Under the pieces are notes generated by a model. It was given only the letters and a program-made list of their open reading frames with translations, ran no database searches and was not told the DNA's origin. Below are positions 36,028 through 47,627 of a DNA stretch of 64,000 nt, one piece after another. The DNA is from Antedon mediterranea (taxonomy: Eukaryota; Echinodermata; Crinoidea; Comatulida; Antedonidae): the NCBI RefSeq assembly GCF_964355755.1, contig NC_092676.1, positions 5,996,288-6,060,287 on the forward strand, written 5' to 3'. A program made the position numbers and the translations under genes. The number at the start of each line of letters is the position of its first letter. Position 1 is the stretch's first letter.

Positions 36028-36205
36028 GTGTGCCTCCTTAATAGGTGTGTCCTCTTTATAGGTGTGTCCCCTTAATAGGTGTGTCTCCTTAATAGGTGTG
36101 TCTCCTTAATAGGTGTGTCTCCTTAATAGGTGTGTCTCCTTAATAGGTGTGTCTCCTTAATAGGTGTGTCTCCTTAATAGGTGTGTCCCCTTAATAGGTG
36201 TGTTC
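36028..36205. repeat. 17-bp minisatellite built from the dispersed 'aataggtgtgtc' text
   Basis: About ten copies of 'ttaataggtgtgtctcc' with few changes. It directly follows a single-copy member of the dispersed 'ctattaaggggacaccttt' family at 35917-35990, from which it appears to have expanded. Confidence 0.9.
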
Positions 36206-36540
36206 CAAAGGAAAAATTCTATTTTTACATGATTAATTACAAACCCATAAATCTTTGTATTTACATTTCATTTTTTTATGATAGAAATATGACTTATGAT
36301 AAAATGTTATTTATATTAATTTGTTGGATTAATAAAATAATACATTTTAACATAATATTTTATTGTAGGATCAGTAATCAGGTATTTTGCTATTATCATT
36401 GCACAGTTGATAACAAAGATCAGATACTACACTTGACCGATTTTTTTAATGTTCCATAATAAATGTTAATTTAAAATGAAAGACTTGTTTCTTGTATTTG
36501 TTTGACTTCTGTATTTGCTCTGTCTAATAAGTTCAATACA

Positions 36541-36686
36541 AGCTCTGTCTACACTATGAAACTAGTTTGACAACAAAAGTAGTGTGATGTGCCCAAATAT
36601 AGTAGTGATATGGCCAAATATGGTAGTGATATGACATCATCATGTCCACATTATGTCCTATAAAGTTTGATAGTGTAGACAGAGCT
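36541..36686. mobile_element. Family A MITE (intergenic copy)
   Basis: AGCTCTGTCTACACTATGAA...GTAGACAGAGCT, with the interior 'gtagtgatatggccaaatat' and 'tagtgatatgacatcatcat'. The left duplication is not preserved (ACA against TTA). Confidence 0.85.
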
Positions 36687-38059
36687 TTACAAAGAGTCTA
36701 CCAAAAAGAATCAAATATGTTATAATTATATAATGATACAGCAGTACAAATGTTCTATTTTTCACAAGATCATTATTCAGTAGCATATACTGCCCTTAAA
36801 GGCCAGGTGCGGGCAAAAAATTTCTATTGATCATACATTCCAATAATTATCGATCTATAGTTTCCCCTATGTTCTCTATTCTTTTGTACACACATTTTGT
36901 AAATAGAGAGGAATTTTAAAAAGCTATGAAAAATAAACGGTGTGGTAAAAAATGTTATCAGATGACTAAATATAGGTAATATAACTTGAATATTACATTT
37001 CTGATATTTTTATTCAACTTCAGATTTTTATTTTCATGCTATAGCAAAAATTATCCACCATCTTTTTTCACCATCTAGGGAGTCACCAGAAATGTTATTA
37101 CATTAGGTTAACTACCTAACTACTGAAAAAAAGTCTTCCTGGTTTTTATGGAAGAATTTTGCCAAATTTGGTATTTGATACCATATTAAGGGAAATTCAT
37201 GTTTTTTCGTCTCGATTTCTGTTACAAATATTTGATTTATGTACATTTAACCAAATATTATATTTAACATTCATGCCTGTACCTGAGCTTTAAATCTCAT
37301 TTAAACCAATTTCTATATTTAAGTTATTAATACTAGTACCCAAGTACCTAAAAGCTATTTTTACGAAACCTAAGGAATCGCAAATATAAATTGTTGGTCA
37401 AATAGTGACGTCACAAACTACGTAGGATAATACGCTGCACTGCACTGAAGACATAAACAAGTAATACAGTACTACAAACAAATTTATATTTAGGCCTGCA
37501 ATTCTTATTAGTTGACTACGAATACTATGAATTACAGATAGGTTTACAATGTATATGAACTATATAGGCCTACTGTATTATACAATTTTTCTCGCTAATA
37601 CCTAATATAGACATATATATATAATAATAAATACTGTACTCTTTTACATAGTGACAATGGTATCAGTGGCTGGATCACAATGGAGATATAAATAAATTAA
37701 GCAACATACGGTATGCGAATGACAATAAGAAATGGTGTAAATCTTCGATAGGCAGCGTTTACATTTTAAAAAATAATGTTATATTTTTAAAACATAATTA
37801 GTGCAATAACCATTATTACATTTTTTAGAATACACAAATAAGATTGTATTTGAATTATTATCTCATACTTTCAAGACCTATGTTAATATGTTAAATTAAT
37901 TCGTGCGAGCCAGGGAAGACCGTGAACAATATCAGGGGGTACGGTAGGCTACGACGAATAGAAACGTTCAATGATGCTTATTAAAATATCACGTAATGCC
38001 AAACAAGAACAAATCAATGTGATAGTATGGTTTTAGTCGACCTCAATAACTATCGAAGT

Positions 38060-38370
38060 ATTGTTGAATTTGCAATTTTAATGTAACCCAATACTTATCC
38101 ACTTTGACCAAAAATTGGATCGAAAAAAAATGTATTTACATGAAAAAACTGTATTTTATAGCAAAAAATGGTCAAATTGTTTGCCAGCCAATGTGTTTTT
38201 GGTTGAATTTAACACATTTTTTTGCCATTTTATAAGTGAAAACATTTTTTTCGTTTTTTTTTCTGCAGAAGTGATTAACTTCATTAAAACTATAAAATAA
38301 CATATTAAAAGTCTGATTTAATTAATCTTTTAATCTTAATTTTTCATGTTTTGGGGACAACATCTTTAAG
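38060..38370. mobile_element. Family D2 element, left end lost
   Basis: It shares 'aatgtaac', 'cttatccactttgaccaaaa', 'gtcaaattgtttgccagcca' and the terminus 'gttttggggacaacatcttt' with the copy at 44503-44841. Confidence 0.7.
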
Positions 38371-38742
38371 CCAATATCATTTTTTTGGTCTCCTTTCTCT
38401 AATTCTCTACGTCAGCCTCCCTCCCGCCCATGTGAGAATTAGTAGTACACTAACAGATAAACTATTTATTTTAAAGAATGTGTAAATTGTAGTAGCTTAG
38501 TTATTTGTTGCGCTAACCCTAATTAAATTAGTTAGAGGAAGGTGATCCAAGATTTTTTTAATTTAACATATCAGTTATTTTCTATATTCTAAATTTTTCT
38601 CATATAATTTTTATTTTATTTTGGGGTTTCATGATGTGTGATGTGTTTCAATTATAAATGCAGCACACTACACTAGGTCGATCGATAAAAATTAATTCAA
38701 CATGGACAGCATAGTCTATTATTATACAGCACAAAGTCTTTG

Positions 38743-40338
38743 CTAGAACATAAAAAAAAGAGCTGTAATTCCCATCAGTATTCCTGTCTCGATTGGTTTT
38801 GTTGCTAAAGCAGCATCATTACACAGGTTTGTAGCGCAGCATCCAAAGCAAAAAAGGTCATCACCTTCAGTAATACAGCCTTCGTAACAATCAGTTTTAC
38901 ATCCCCTAACTTCAACCGTCATAATGCTAGTTGTTGCTGTTGAATTCTAGATCAGATAAACAAATATTAATACAGAAATTATGATTGAATTGACCTAAAA
39001 AATAAAGAAAGGATGAAAGAACAAATTTTAGTTCCCTTTCATTCATTATTGGAAAAGAAAAAGAATATGCATGAAAATCAATCCGCAGAAAATTTCTCAA
39101 GTTCAATATTCTTTTTCGAGTAATATCCTATTGTTATCTTAGGCCTATAATTTAAACTTTTTTGTGTTCAAAAACGGTTGTGAAATAGCATGTTTCCATG
39201 ACACCCAAATCTGATAATTATTTGAAACCTTTATTTTAAGCTTGGTTCACACTAACTAGTAACGCATACAGTTTGAATAATCCATCGCTTCTGATTGGTC
39301 AAGTCACTTGCAATGTGCTTAATACATTACTGCGTTGCGTGCTAGTGGGAACCAGCTCTTTATAGAAAAACTTACGAAACACACACCATCACAGTTGACG
39401 GTTTTCACCAGTGATAAAGTTTTGGAACCGATTACACAGTTTTCGTCTTCTACTGAACTACATTCATAGCAATTTATGGTCTCACTATTTACTACTGTAA
39501 ACAAAAATAATAGCTTCAGTCAAAGCAAGGAAATCTAACATCAACAGGACACTGAGCTCGCCTTGTTGCCAAGATAGGAACGCGTACTAGTCCTTTGATC
39601 TTATGTCTGGCTGCGACACATACCAAAAGTACTAGACTGCAATATGTACATATACCCCGGCATGACGCATGTCTGTTAAAAGGCATGGATCGTGTCGCAG
39701 CCGCAGATAAACCATTTGATCTCCGGAGCTCAGCATTCTGTTGTTAGATTGCCTTGGTCAAAAGAGCGCTCCAGATTAAAAATGTGTTTATTATAAAAAT
39801 AGATAGAAGTATTTACATATGAAATTAAATCAAATTCATCATATCAATAAGATGTTGTTAAAATCAAAATATGATAAACAAATTGGAAATGTTTGTTTGT
39901 TTTGTTCATTTTTCATTAGGCTGATTAGATTAAAATCATCATAAATTGCCCTTAGTTGAATCACATAATAAATAAAAACGAACAGTATAACATTTGATGC
40001 GAAAAATTAGTAAACAAGCAAACTTAATCTTAGACTAATTTAAAATTATCAGCTGCTATAAAGAATTTAGTTATAAAATTCAATGAAACTAAATTGATTT
40101 ATTTCGTCGGTGGTAGGCCTCGAATATTATTCCTTCGTCGACGAATTAGTAATACTTGTATACGCCTTTGAAGTCAAACATGATTTTCGTTGACAATGAG
40201 AAGCCTATAAATACCAATAATGTTATAACTTATACTGCTAATATTATTATTAAATATATAAACAAAATTACCTTTCTTATCTGATGCTTCACAACAAACT
40301 GTCATAATAGCAAGTAAACTAACAATTATTGAAATCAT
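38743..40338 (-). CDS. Small GPI-anchored Ly6/uPAR three-finger protein (putative)
   Basis: Three exons, 40272-40338, 39376-39494 and 38743-38946, join in phase to 390 nt (129 aa). Exon 1 is a signal peptide (MISIIVSLLAIMTVCCEA). The mature part starts INCYECSS, a typical Ly6/uPAR opening, and reaches CCATNLCND, close to the family's CCxxDxCN end motif but with Asn for Asp. It ends in a hydrophobic tail (TGILMGITALFFMF) that fits a GPI-attachment signal. Twelve mature cysteines were counted at residues 31, 34, 42, 57, 61, 78, 82, 86, 95, 98, 99 and 104. The start is the ATG before the hydrophobic core; the open frame extends upstream only with non-ATG codons. Family members act as cell-surface ligands, receptors or modulators; no specific role can be assigned. 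A family B MITE abuts the exon 2 donor. Confidence 0.82.
39239..39359. mobile_element. Family B MITE, 16 bp from a splice donor
   Basis: AGCTTGGTTCACACTA...TAGTGGGAACCAGCTC, with the interior 'aatccatcgcttctgattgg'. Internally shortened. It lies in intron 2 of the Ly6-like gene, and the donor is at 39371-39375. Confidence 0.8.
39521..39760. mobile_element. Imperfect inverted-repeat element, intron 1 of the Ly6-like gene
   Basis: The left 'caaagcaaggaaatctaaca' and right 'tgttagattgccttggtc' pair in inverted orientation. Inner pairs are 'ctgagctc' and 'ggctgcgacac'. About 240 bp, single copy. Confidence 0.6.
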
Positions 40339-43300
40339 AATTCCTGTTAGAAACAATTTTCGATGTAAAATCAATCGCAATACCTGCCCTTTGTCAAGCC
40401 GAGTGTTCAATTAAGACGGCACCGTCTATACTAACACTGTCGCTGGCTTTTAACAATAAAGTGACATAAAAATCCATGGAAATCACAACTGCCTCTCCTC
40501 TTAAATTAAAACTTCAATTTTGTTCCATGCGTGTTGAACTTTTGAAATCCATAAAACCTGAGGCACTATAGAACACTGTTAATTTTTCTTTCCACGATTG
40601 TTGGAATGGTTTTAGACGCCTGTACTATAAAAATGCATTTTCGTAAAATGCTATTTCGGTTGAACGATGACAATTGTACAGTAATTGGAGTTCTTGGAAC
40701 TAATTCACTAATGTAATATTTCTATCATCGCGTTTTAATTCGCCTGTACGCTTGTCCTCGTGGTCGTGGAACTTTGCTTAGCCTAATTTAAAACTCAAAT
40801 TGAATGTATAGGAAAACTATAATCAAAGTTACGGTACTCATCGTCGCTGGATATCTAACGTAGTAATTAAAATTGTTGACTCATGAAATATAAGTCTATG
40901 AACTGTGATAGGGTTCAATTAATTGTATAGAGTATTAGAAAGGTCCATGATTTACGTTGGAAATAATCAGGAACGCGTTTTTATCAAATTCACTAGAACA
41001 GAAATGAGGTTAATTAATAAGGCAAGCAGGAAAAATACGTAAGTATGTGAATGCGCTTCAATTTGTACCGTACTGCACGGCTGATGTGAGTCTATCATTT
41101 AGGCAGTGGAATGGCAGAGGATCAATAACAAGTTGAGATGTTGTAGTAGGCCTACAGACAGCCAAACCAATATTTCAGTTCACTTGAACTTACACATCAG
41201 TTGATGTGCTCACATAAGAAAGACAAAAATGATATGGGTCGATTTCATCTATAGGGAGGGGAAGCAAGGGGCGCCGCTAACTGTTGATAAGGGTATGGCT
41301 TAAATTGAAATAAAATAGGCCTATGTATTGCATACGTTATGCAATTCGGTGGACCTGGTGATACAAACATTTAATTCATGCGTTGATAAGATTAAGAAGA
41401 TGAGAAAAATGCTTGGGTATATCAAGTGAAAAGTGTGTTATGATTACATCAAGGGGTTTTTGACACGTGGCACAAACCTTTGTCAGCATAACTGATTTTA
41501 TTTACAAACAATTTATCTTTAGTTGATCACCGGCTTCCAATCAAAGTCATCGTAAATCATAGCTAATATTAACAATGTTGAATATCCTCTAATTGTAACC
41601 CTGGGTTATTATTCTTTGATTATTTTTTAGGGTGGGTAATAACTATTAGAAGGGGGGGGGGGGGGTTACTATTAGAGTAGTGGGTTACTAATACTAATCT
41701 TAAATTAGGTACCTGAAAATAGAAACCCATCCCCAACGTTTTCCGAACAGCAACTCATAGTAAAATAATAAAACAGTACGAATAAAAAAATTTGGTTGAA
41801 CTCTAACTTTATTTTATAAACTAAAAAACACTCAATCCTCCCCCACTCCTGAGATCAACATGCATTATCTCCTTATTTTCAAAATACGACTGCATCATAA
41901 GTTTTTGTGACACTAATTTAGTAACCCAATGGGTACTATTAGAGTAGTGGGTTAGCCTACTATTAGAGTGTGGGTTACTATTAGAAGATTTACGGTAATA
42001 TAATGATAATAATACACATTTTCTGGTTTTGTATCATCGTAACTATTGACTCTCAGTCAACGAGTATAACCTCTCTTTATTTTAGTATAAATATTATTAT
42101 ATACAGTAGGTCCAGCTGTTTAGTTTATGTAGGCCCTTCTATACTGCGAAGCTGCGGCTATAACTACAGTACTGTTAGGCCTACGTGTATTTTTTCTTTG
42201 GTTGCCATTTGACGTTTAGAAAATTAATCTGACAAACCGAAACCAATCAAAGGTCTAAGGTGAAAAGAATGCATGTAAAACATTATCAGTCATATTAATA
42301 TTGTTATCATAAATAGTAAATGGGCCTATCACATTCATAATAGTATTTTAAGCAAGCCATTCAATGCATAGTAATTTATCGAGGGTTCATTAACTGGTTA
42401 ACCTGTGAATCCAGGCCAACAGTTTCCCAGGGTCCAGCAATAGCTAAACAATTAATTGTACAGGTATTTCCTCAATTGTTTTACTAGTAGCTACCTACCT
42501 GGATACCAGGGGACTTACCTTGGAAACGCCAAGGTATATGTATAATCATATTGCTATATAAACCTTTTGATTGCATAGGCATACACATTTAACTATACCA
42601 TAGAGATATTATAGTGAACACTATATCTCTATGGCTATACTAACACCTATAATAAAGACAATGAGCGTATTAATTAGGTTATTAAAGTGTAAACGTACAT
42701 GCGTGTAATCTGCGGGTAATTGTCCGTTTGCCCTTTGATATTAATTAAGATACGCGAGTCATGGTTTTTATCGGTATGATGAGAAATCGAAAGTTAGGCA
42801 ATGATTGTGAAAGCAGACACGATGGCATATCAATAGGCCTAATAATCATAATAAATAATATTAATATAATAACAATCATACAATATTAATTACACAAATA
42901 TTTATTAAGAAACATAAATGTATCGTATGACGTCATGATTTTACAGCACCAATTTCTTTCATCTCTGTATGAAATTGTTACCAAACAGATTTCTACGCAC
43001 ACATTATTTATAATTGAAACGATAAAGCAAACTAAATTGTATTTAACACATATACTATATTAATAATATTTAGTAAATAATTTACAGGGCATAATGGCAT
43101 ATTATCAACTGTTTGGTTTCTACAAGTAAAAGATGGCAAACAAAAATAGCGGATCCAGGAATGTTGAATGGGGAGGGGGGAGATTATGTAAACATTATTA
43201 TACTGCAGTTACTGAAGTACATACAAGAATGATACAATTTCCTACTATAAAATGCACTTAGCTTTATTGTACATTTTGAATTGAGCAAAATAAATCTAGT

Positions 43301-44293
43301 TCATACAAATGCCATTTAATAAATGAATATATCATACAATTATTAAAATATGATAACTAATGAACATTTATATCGTGTTAAATTCTGTTATTTTAACAAT
43401 TTTTTTAATACTATTACTATGGTACAAAATATAATGGAATTTTATGTAAACAACCTGTCAAGATCATATTCATATGTATGCCTATATATGGACAGTATAA
43501 ATCCATATGGTCATGTCATGACTGTATTTAGCAATCACACTTCTGAGATATTTCCCTTAAAGATGTATTGTCCCTTTGACTAATTCCCAAAATTTTTTTT
43601 GTTATATTTCGAAAAAAAGTGGGTCATTTTGAAGTATCATAGTTATTAACTTTCACCAAAAATTAGTTGAAAAAAAACGTTTTTTTGTTCAAAAAATAAC
43701 TTTGACTTCCAGTCAAAGTTTTCAATCAAAACATATCTCATAATGCAACACGCCTGTTTGGCTACTCTGTATGCATAATCATAAAACTTCCTCGCGATCT
43801 GTTTGAAAACACCTTCTCAACCGTGATGAGTTGTAACAAATCCTAATTAGCATCATGCATAATGCATACTTGTGGTTTGAAATCTTTGTTTACTTTCGCT
43901 CGTGAGAATTTTCCAGACGAAATGTTATCAAATTAATTTACCTGTTAATTACATAAAATCGTTGTTTTTGCCTCGAATATTCGACTTAAAGTTAATAACT
44001 TTAATATTACCAAATGATATGGCCAATTTATATTTAGCATATTTTTTTTTTCATTTTTTGTGTTTCAAGAGACAATACATCTTTAAGTGGTATCCACTTA
44101 GATGGAACAATTTTCGAAATTTTTATTTGTCAGTTCTCACTAATGATCTGCAAGGAAAAACTTGCATAACCACATCGGTACAGTGAGTGTAGAATCTTCG
44201 ATGGAATCACAGCTTTATTAGGAAATTGTATGACCATAAAAGGGCATACAGTTGTTAAATAGCACATGTTCGTTTGAACATAATTAACCAGTT
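40339..44293. other. Gene-free stretch between the Ly6-like gene and BET1
   Basis: No supported exon. Contents: 'gggttactattagagtag' words scattered over 41.6-42.0 kb with a G(14) tract near 41.66 kb, an imperfect palindrome 'accatagagatattatagtg' / 'cactatatctctatggctat' near 42.60-42.64 kb, AT-rich DNA, and the family D element at 43561-44082. A BET1 poly(A) signal candidate lies at 44214-44219 on the minus strand. Confidence 0.5.
43561..44082. mobile_element. Family D element copy 2, intact ends with TTAA duplication
   Basis: TTAA|AGATGTATTGTCCC...GACAATACATCT|TTAA, 522 bp. TTAA target sites are used by piggyBac- and Kolobok-type transposases. The interior is colinear with 14308-14847. 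No ORF. Confidence 0.85.
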
Positions 44294-47143
44294 TTACCTC
44301 CAACGAACTATGAAATATATAACAACGAAAACAAATAAACAGAAGAGAAAAAGCCATAGCAAATGTTTATTCTGGCCCCCTGATGCGATTTTTGATATTC
44401 GTTTCATTGATGACTCTAGAAGACTCTGGCCCTTGGTAAAGAAGTCACTCTAAAATTTACAAAAAAAAAAAAGAAAACTGAATAAATATTAGGAATATAT
44501 GGAAGATGTATTGTTTCCCTGAAAAATAATTCCGAACAAAAAATGTGTTGAATATTCCATTTTAATGTAACATAATAGTTATCCACTTTGACCACAAATT
44601 TGATCCAAAAAAAATTGTATTTACCTTAAAAAATGTAAATTAAAGTAAAAAATGGTCAAATTGGCTGCCAGCTAATGGATTTTTGGTTGAATTTATTTTG
44701 TCATTTTATAAGTGAAAACATTATTTTTTTTCGTATTTTTTTCTATGGAAGTGATTAACTTTATTAAAACTACAAAATAACATATTCAAAGTCTGATTTT
44801 ATTAATCTTCATTTTTCATGTTTTGGGGGGACAATACATCTTTAAGTACATTCAAACATTACATATCAAACATTATGCGACAAAAAATGTGATGTGCCCA
44901 TATGGACACAGTGACGTCATTAATACCATATATAGGTATACTACTATAATTATTTGGGCACATCACAAATTTTTTTGTCAAACTAGTTTGATAGTGTAGA
45001 CAGAGCTTTAGTACTCTAAACTATAAATATAATATTAGTGTGAACATTGTCATGAATCTATTGATTTCTATTACTACATTATAGAGGGCGACATTTTGAT
45101 AATATAATCTTTTCTTATTTCAAAGGATGTTATTGTTAAACTAACAGATTAATTTTATTTTTGTATATACATGTATATTAGGGACCAAAAACCAAAAACA
45201 AATGCAAGGCATTCTTTTGTCCCAAACCAACCCTTCGTCTATGCTTCCCTCTAAGAAAGAAGGCAGACTTAAAAACCCCACAAATTTTAAAGGCAAACGT
45301 ACTGTATCATTGATAAATGCGTTCTGATCTCGGACTTCAGCTCCCATTTCTATACTTAGCTGGAGAAAGAAGACAGAAATAATTAGGAATCATTAATTTT
45401 CAGTTATCATGTTGAAACACCGGTTCTCGTCAGATCACCAAAGTTAAGCAACGTTGGACCCGGCTAGAGCTTGGATGGGAGACCATCTGGGAATACTGTA
45501 TATGGAGCTGTGGTCCCATTAGGAATTTGGAAATCAGCACTGCAGTTGACATATACACCTCCTGTAAAACTTTAGCATTTATTTAAAGTCAAGTGTCAAT
45601 ATCAATCAATATTGGTTGAAAGTTGATAATTCATCTTTTTCCAAATAATAATTATGTTTCTTAAATAATACTTTAATATTCGTCTAATTTTAAGACACAC
45701 ATAAATTGGTTATTATTAGTAAATAAATATCTCTTCAATAACATATGGAGTTAGGGTTTTAGGGGTGGATTTAGGGCTTATGAGTGGAGTTGTGGCTAGG
45801 TAGTTATGACGCTTGGCTACCAATCCAAGGGTCCTGGTTAAAGTCCTGTCATGTCAGGATTTTTTCTAATGACAACTACAACAACAACTCCACTCCTGTG
45901 TATATGTTTGTCTTGTGAACAGGATTGTCAAAGATAGTGAACAAAACATAAAAATATATACATACTACTACTACTAGGCTAGTTTAATTAGGTTACCCAG
46001 TATAAATATAAATTTCAATTCAATTCATGCTTTTATCATACAATTACTATATCAACATTAAATTTAAGAGATTATTTCATCAACAGTGAGTAACATTTAT
46101 ATTTATTACTTACTGATTTTAAAGCTGTTACTTTTGATCGGAGTTCGTCGGTCATTTGTTCATTTTCTTCTTGAATAAAGTTACGATCAGGATGGGTAGA
46201 GCCACCATCATCTGAAAATATTGTATCAAAAAAGTAAATAATGACTGCAAAATATGCCAAAATCATTATCAAGTTAATTTTAAATTTATATTTTTTCATT
46301 TTTGACACGTTTGACTGGTCTTTATTATTATTAAATTTAATATTAATATAATTTATATAGGCGTACGTCCTATCATCAATCAGGGAGCTTCCTGCATCAA
46401 TCATCTGATGCTGAGATGGCTACTACAATTCAAATTAATAATAGCATATAAAACTAAGAAGCTAATAAGTACTACTACTAGTAGTTAAAAGGTCATCATG
46501 ATGGGCCTCTAGTTCACCATAAACTTCGCCTTATTCATTATCATTTAAACATCAAAACATAAAACAAATCATTATCAAGTTAATTTTAAATTTATATTTT
46601 TTCATTTTTGACACGTTGGACTGGTCTTTATTATTATTAAATTTAATATTAATATAATTTATATAGGCCTACGTCCTATCAATCAGGGAGCTTCCTGCAT
46701 CAATCATCAGATGCCGAGATGGCTACTACAATTCAAATTAATAATAGCATATAAAACTAAGAAGCTAATAAGTACTACTACTAAGAAGTAGTAGTAGTAG
46801 TTAAAAGGTCATTCTGGGCAAATGCAATCTAAAATGTTTGAATAAGATCATGCAGTGTAATAATAACAGGCCATGGATAGCTAGGCCTAGTAATTTCAGT
46901 TGAAATTAATTAAACCGGCCAGCTCACGCGCCGGTAGTCCCAGTTAGCCAAGCAAAGTCTCCCATCCCAGAGCAGAGATCCTACAATAGGTTACAGGTAG
47001 GCTAGGCCTACCTAGCCTAGCTATACTAGTATCATTATCAGTATCAACTATCATGATGGGCCTCTAGTTCACCATAAACTTCGCCTTATTCATTATTATT
47101 TAAACATCAAAACATAAAACATACATCCTGCTGCACGCCTCAT
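44294..47143 (-). CDS. BET1: BET1, ER-Golgi Qc-SNARE
   Basis: Four exons, 47125-47143, 46114-46211, 45303-45359 and 44294-44449, join in phase to 330 nt (109 aa; human 118). Exon 1 encodes only MRRAAG plus one base of Tyr7, matching the human MRRAG start. The SNARE motif runs from about residue 24 (EENEQMTDELRSKVTALKS, human EENERLTESLRSKVTAIKS) through LSIEMGAEVRDQN, with the probable zero-layer Gln at 51, to about 82. Residues 87-106 form the C-terminal membrane anchor (HLLWLFLFCLFVFVVIYFIV), followed by RWR. BET1 pairs with syntaxin-5, GOSR2/membrin and SEC22B in ER-to-Golgi fusion. It is tail-anchored with no signal peptide. The proline/tyrosine-rich N-terminal stretch of human BET1 is shorter here. 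It is head-to-head with PKMYT1. Confidence 0.96.
44503..44841. mobile_element. Family D2 element, in BET1 intron 3
   Basis: GGAAGATGTATTGTTTCCCT...GGGACAATACATCT|TTAA, 339 bp. The ends resemble family D but the interior differs. It begins 54 bp upstream of the last BET1 exon (minus strand). Confidence 0.75.
44868..45007. mobile_element. Family A MITE, in BET1 intron 3
   Basis: The left arm is partial ('tatcaaacattatgcgac'). The right arm is complete ('tagtttgatagtgtagacag' then agct|TTA). It is 26 bp from the family D2 element. Confidence 0.8.
45411..45517 (+). pseudogene. 5S rRNA-derived sequence (pseudogene or 5S-type SINE head)
   Basis: It aligns with about positions 20-119 of metazoan 5S rRNA: 'gttgaaacaccggttctcgt', 'agttaagcaacgttggaccc', 'ttggatgggagaccatctgg' and 'gaatac'. 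The box A (AAGTTAAGCAACG) and box C regions of the internal Pol III promoter are recognisable. The first ~20 bases of 5S are missing and the 3' end is changed, so it is not a normal 5S gene. It lies in BET1 intron 2, antisense to BET1. Confidence 0.8.
45775..45900 (+). mobile_element. tRNA-like SINE (S3-related), BET1 intron 2
   Basis: It starts 'ggagttgtggctaggtagtt' (A-box-like) and has 'ggtcctggttaaagtcctgt' (worn B box). It ends 'caacaacaactccactcctg', shared with the S3 copy at 53718 ('caactccactcctt'). Confidence 0.5.
46260..46804. repeat. ~306-bp tandem duplication in BET1 intron 1
   Basis: Block X ('aaatcattatcaagttaatt' ... 'gaagctaataagtactacta') occurs at 46260-46497 and 46566-46804. 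The linking block Y ('atgatgggcctctagttcac' ...) occurs at 46498-46565 and again at 47052-47120, ending within about 4 bp of the BET1 exon 1 donor. Confidence 0.9.
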
Positions 47144-47627
47144 CTTTTAAAGCAAATTTGACACTGCCAAAATAGGATACACACACCACAACAATATTGT
47201 TTTTTACGTCCACGTCAGTTTTGTGGTTTTGTGGTGTGGTGTGTTTTCCTGAAAAATGACGTCATGATAGGGAAATCCCTGTCTCGTTCTTAGCATTTTT
47301 ATTATAATTATAGTTTCTGCTATTTTATTTAGTTATATTTGTATAAGTATTAGAAAAAAATACAGTTAATTTAAATATATTATTTTCATTATATAGTAAT
47401 TGTTTAATTATAATTGTGGCATTTATATTTATTTTTTATTATAGTCTTAGATTTTAATAGCAGACGAAGATTTTGATTTTTTCGCGGACTTTCGATTCAC
47501 ACAAAACAAACACAACGAAGGAAAAACAATACCATTTTTGTAATATTTTTCTGTTATATATAAGTTATGTATGCTAAATTACGAATACAGTAACTTGATC
47601 TATTATCAGTATTTAAAGTATTGAAAT
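47144..47627. promoter_or_regulatory. Bidirectional promoter region, BET1 / PKMYT1
   Basis: 484 bp separate the start codons of two divergent genes. It contains a perfect CRE palindrome TGACGTCA at 47257-47264, a second 'cacgtc' nearby, and 'ttttcgcggac' at about 47477-47488, which resembles an E2F site; E2F control of a cell-cycle kinase would be plausible but is inference. No TATA box was assigned. Confidence 0.65.
47257..47264. promoter_or_regulatory. Perfect cAMP-response element TGACGTCA
   Basis: An 8-bp palindrome 114 bp upstream of the BET1 ATG and 364 bp upstream of the PKMYT1 ATG. CREB/ATF factors bind this site in animals. ATF6/XBP1-type factors that regulate secretory genes bind related ACGT cores, which would fit BET1. 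Confidence 0.5.

Larger units (their letters stand above)
35012..38742. other. Convergent intergenic region, SNRPA 3' side to the Ly6-like gene 3' side
   Basis: No exon seen. It includes the SNRPA 3' UTR; candidate poly(A) hexamers are ATTAAA at 35812 and AATAAA at 36458. Other contents: the 17-bp minisatellite at 36028-36205, a family A MITE (36541-36686) and a family D2 element (38060-38370). Around 35.34-35.52 kb, 'acattgaacccggattctgt' and 'actgaatccgggctcagtgt' form an imperfect inverted repeat. Confidence 0.5.

Noticed and set aside
45141-45302. Extension of the BET1 exon 3 reading frame (RLPLKFVGFLSLPSF...)
   Set aside because: It reads through a gtacgt donor into intron. The conserved BET1 C-terminus continues in the exon at 44294-44449 in matching phase.
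46215-46404. Type II membrane protein start (MKKYKFKINLIMILAYF) upstream of BET1 exon 2
   Set aside because: This is intron read-through before a tttcag acceptor. The true start MRRAAG lies in exon 1 at 47125-47143, and the hydrophobic stretch is part of the duplicated intron block X.
46921-46990. Second 5S-like fragment on the minus strand ('gggatgggagac')
   Set aside because: Only an 11-12-nt match to the 5S box C region with no extended alignment.
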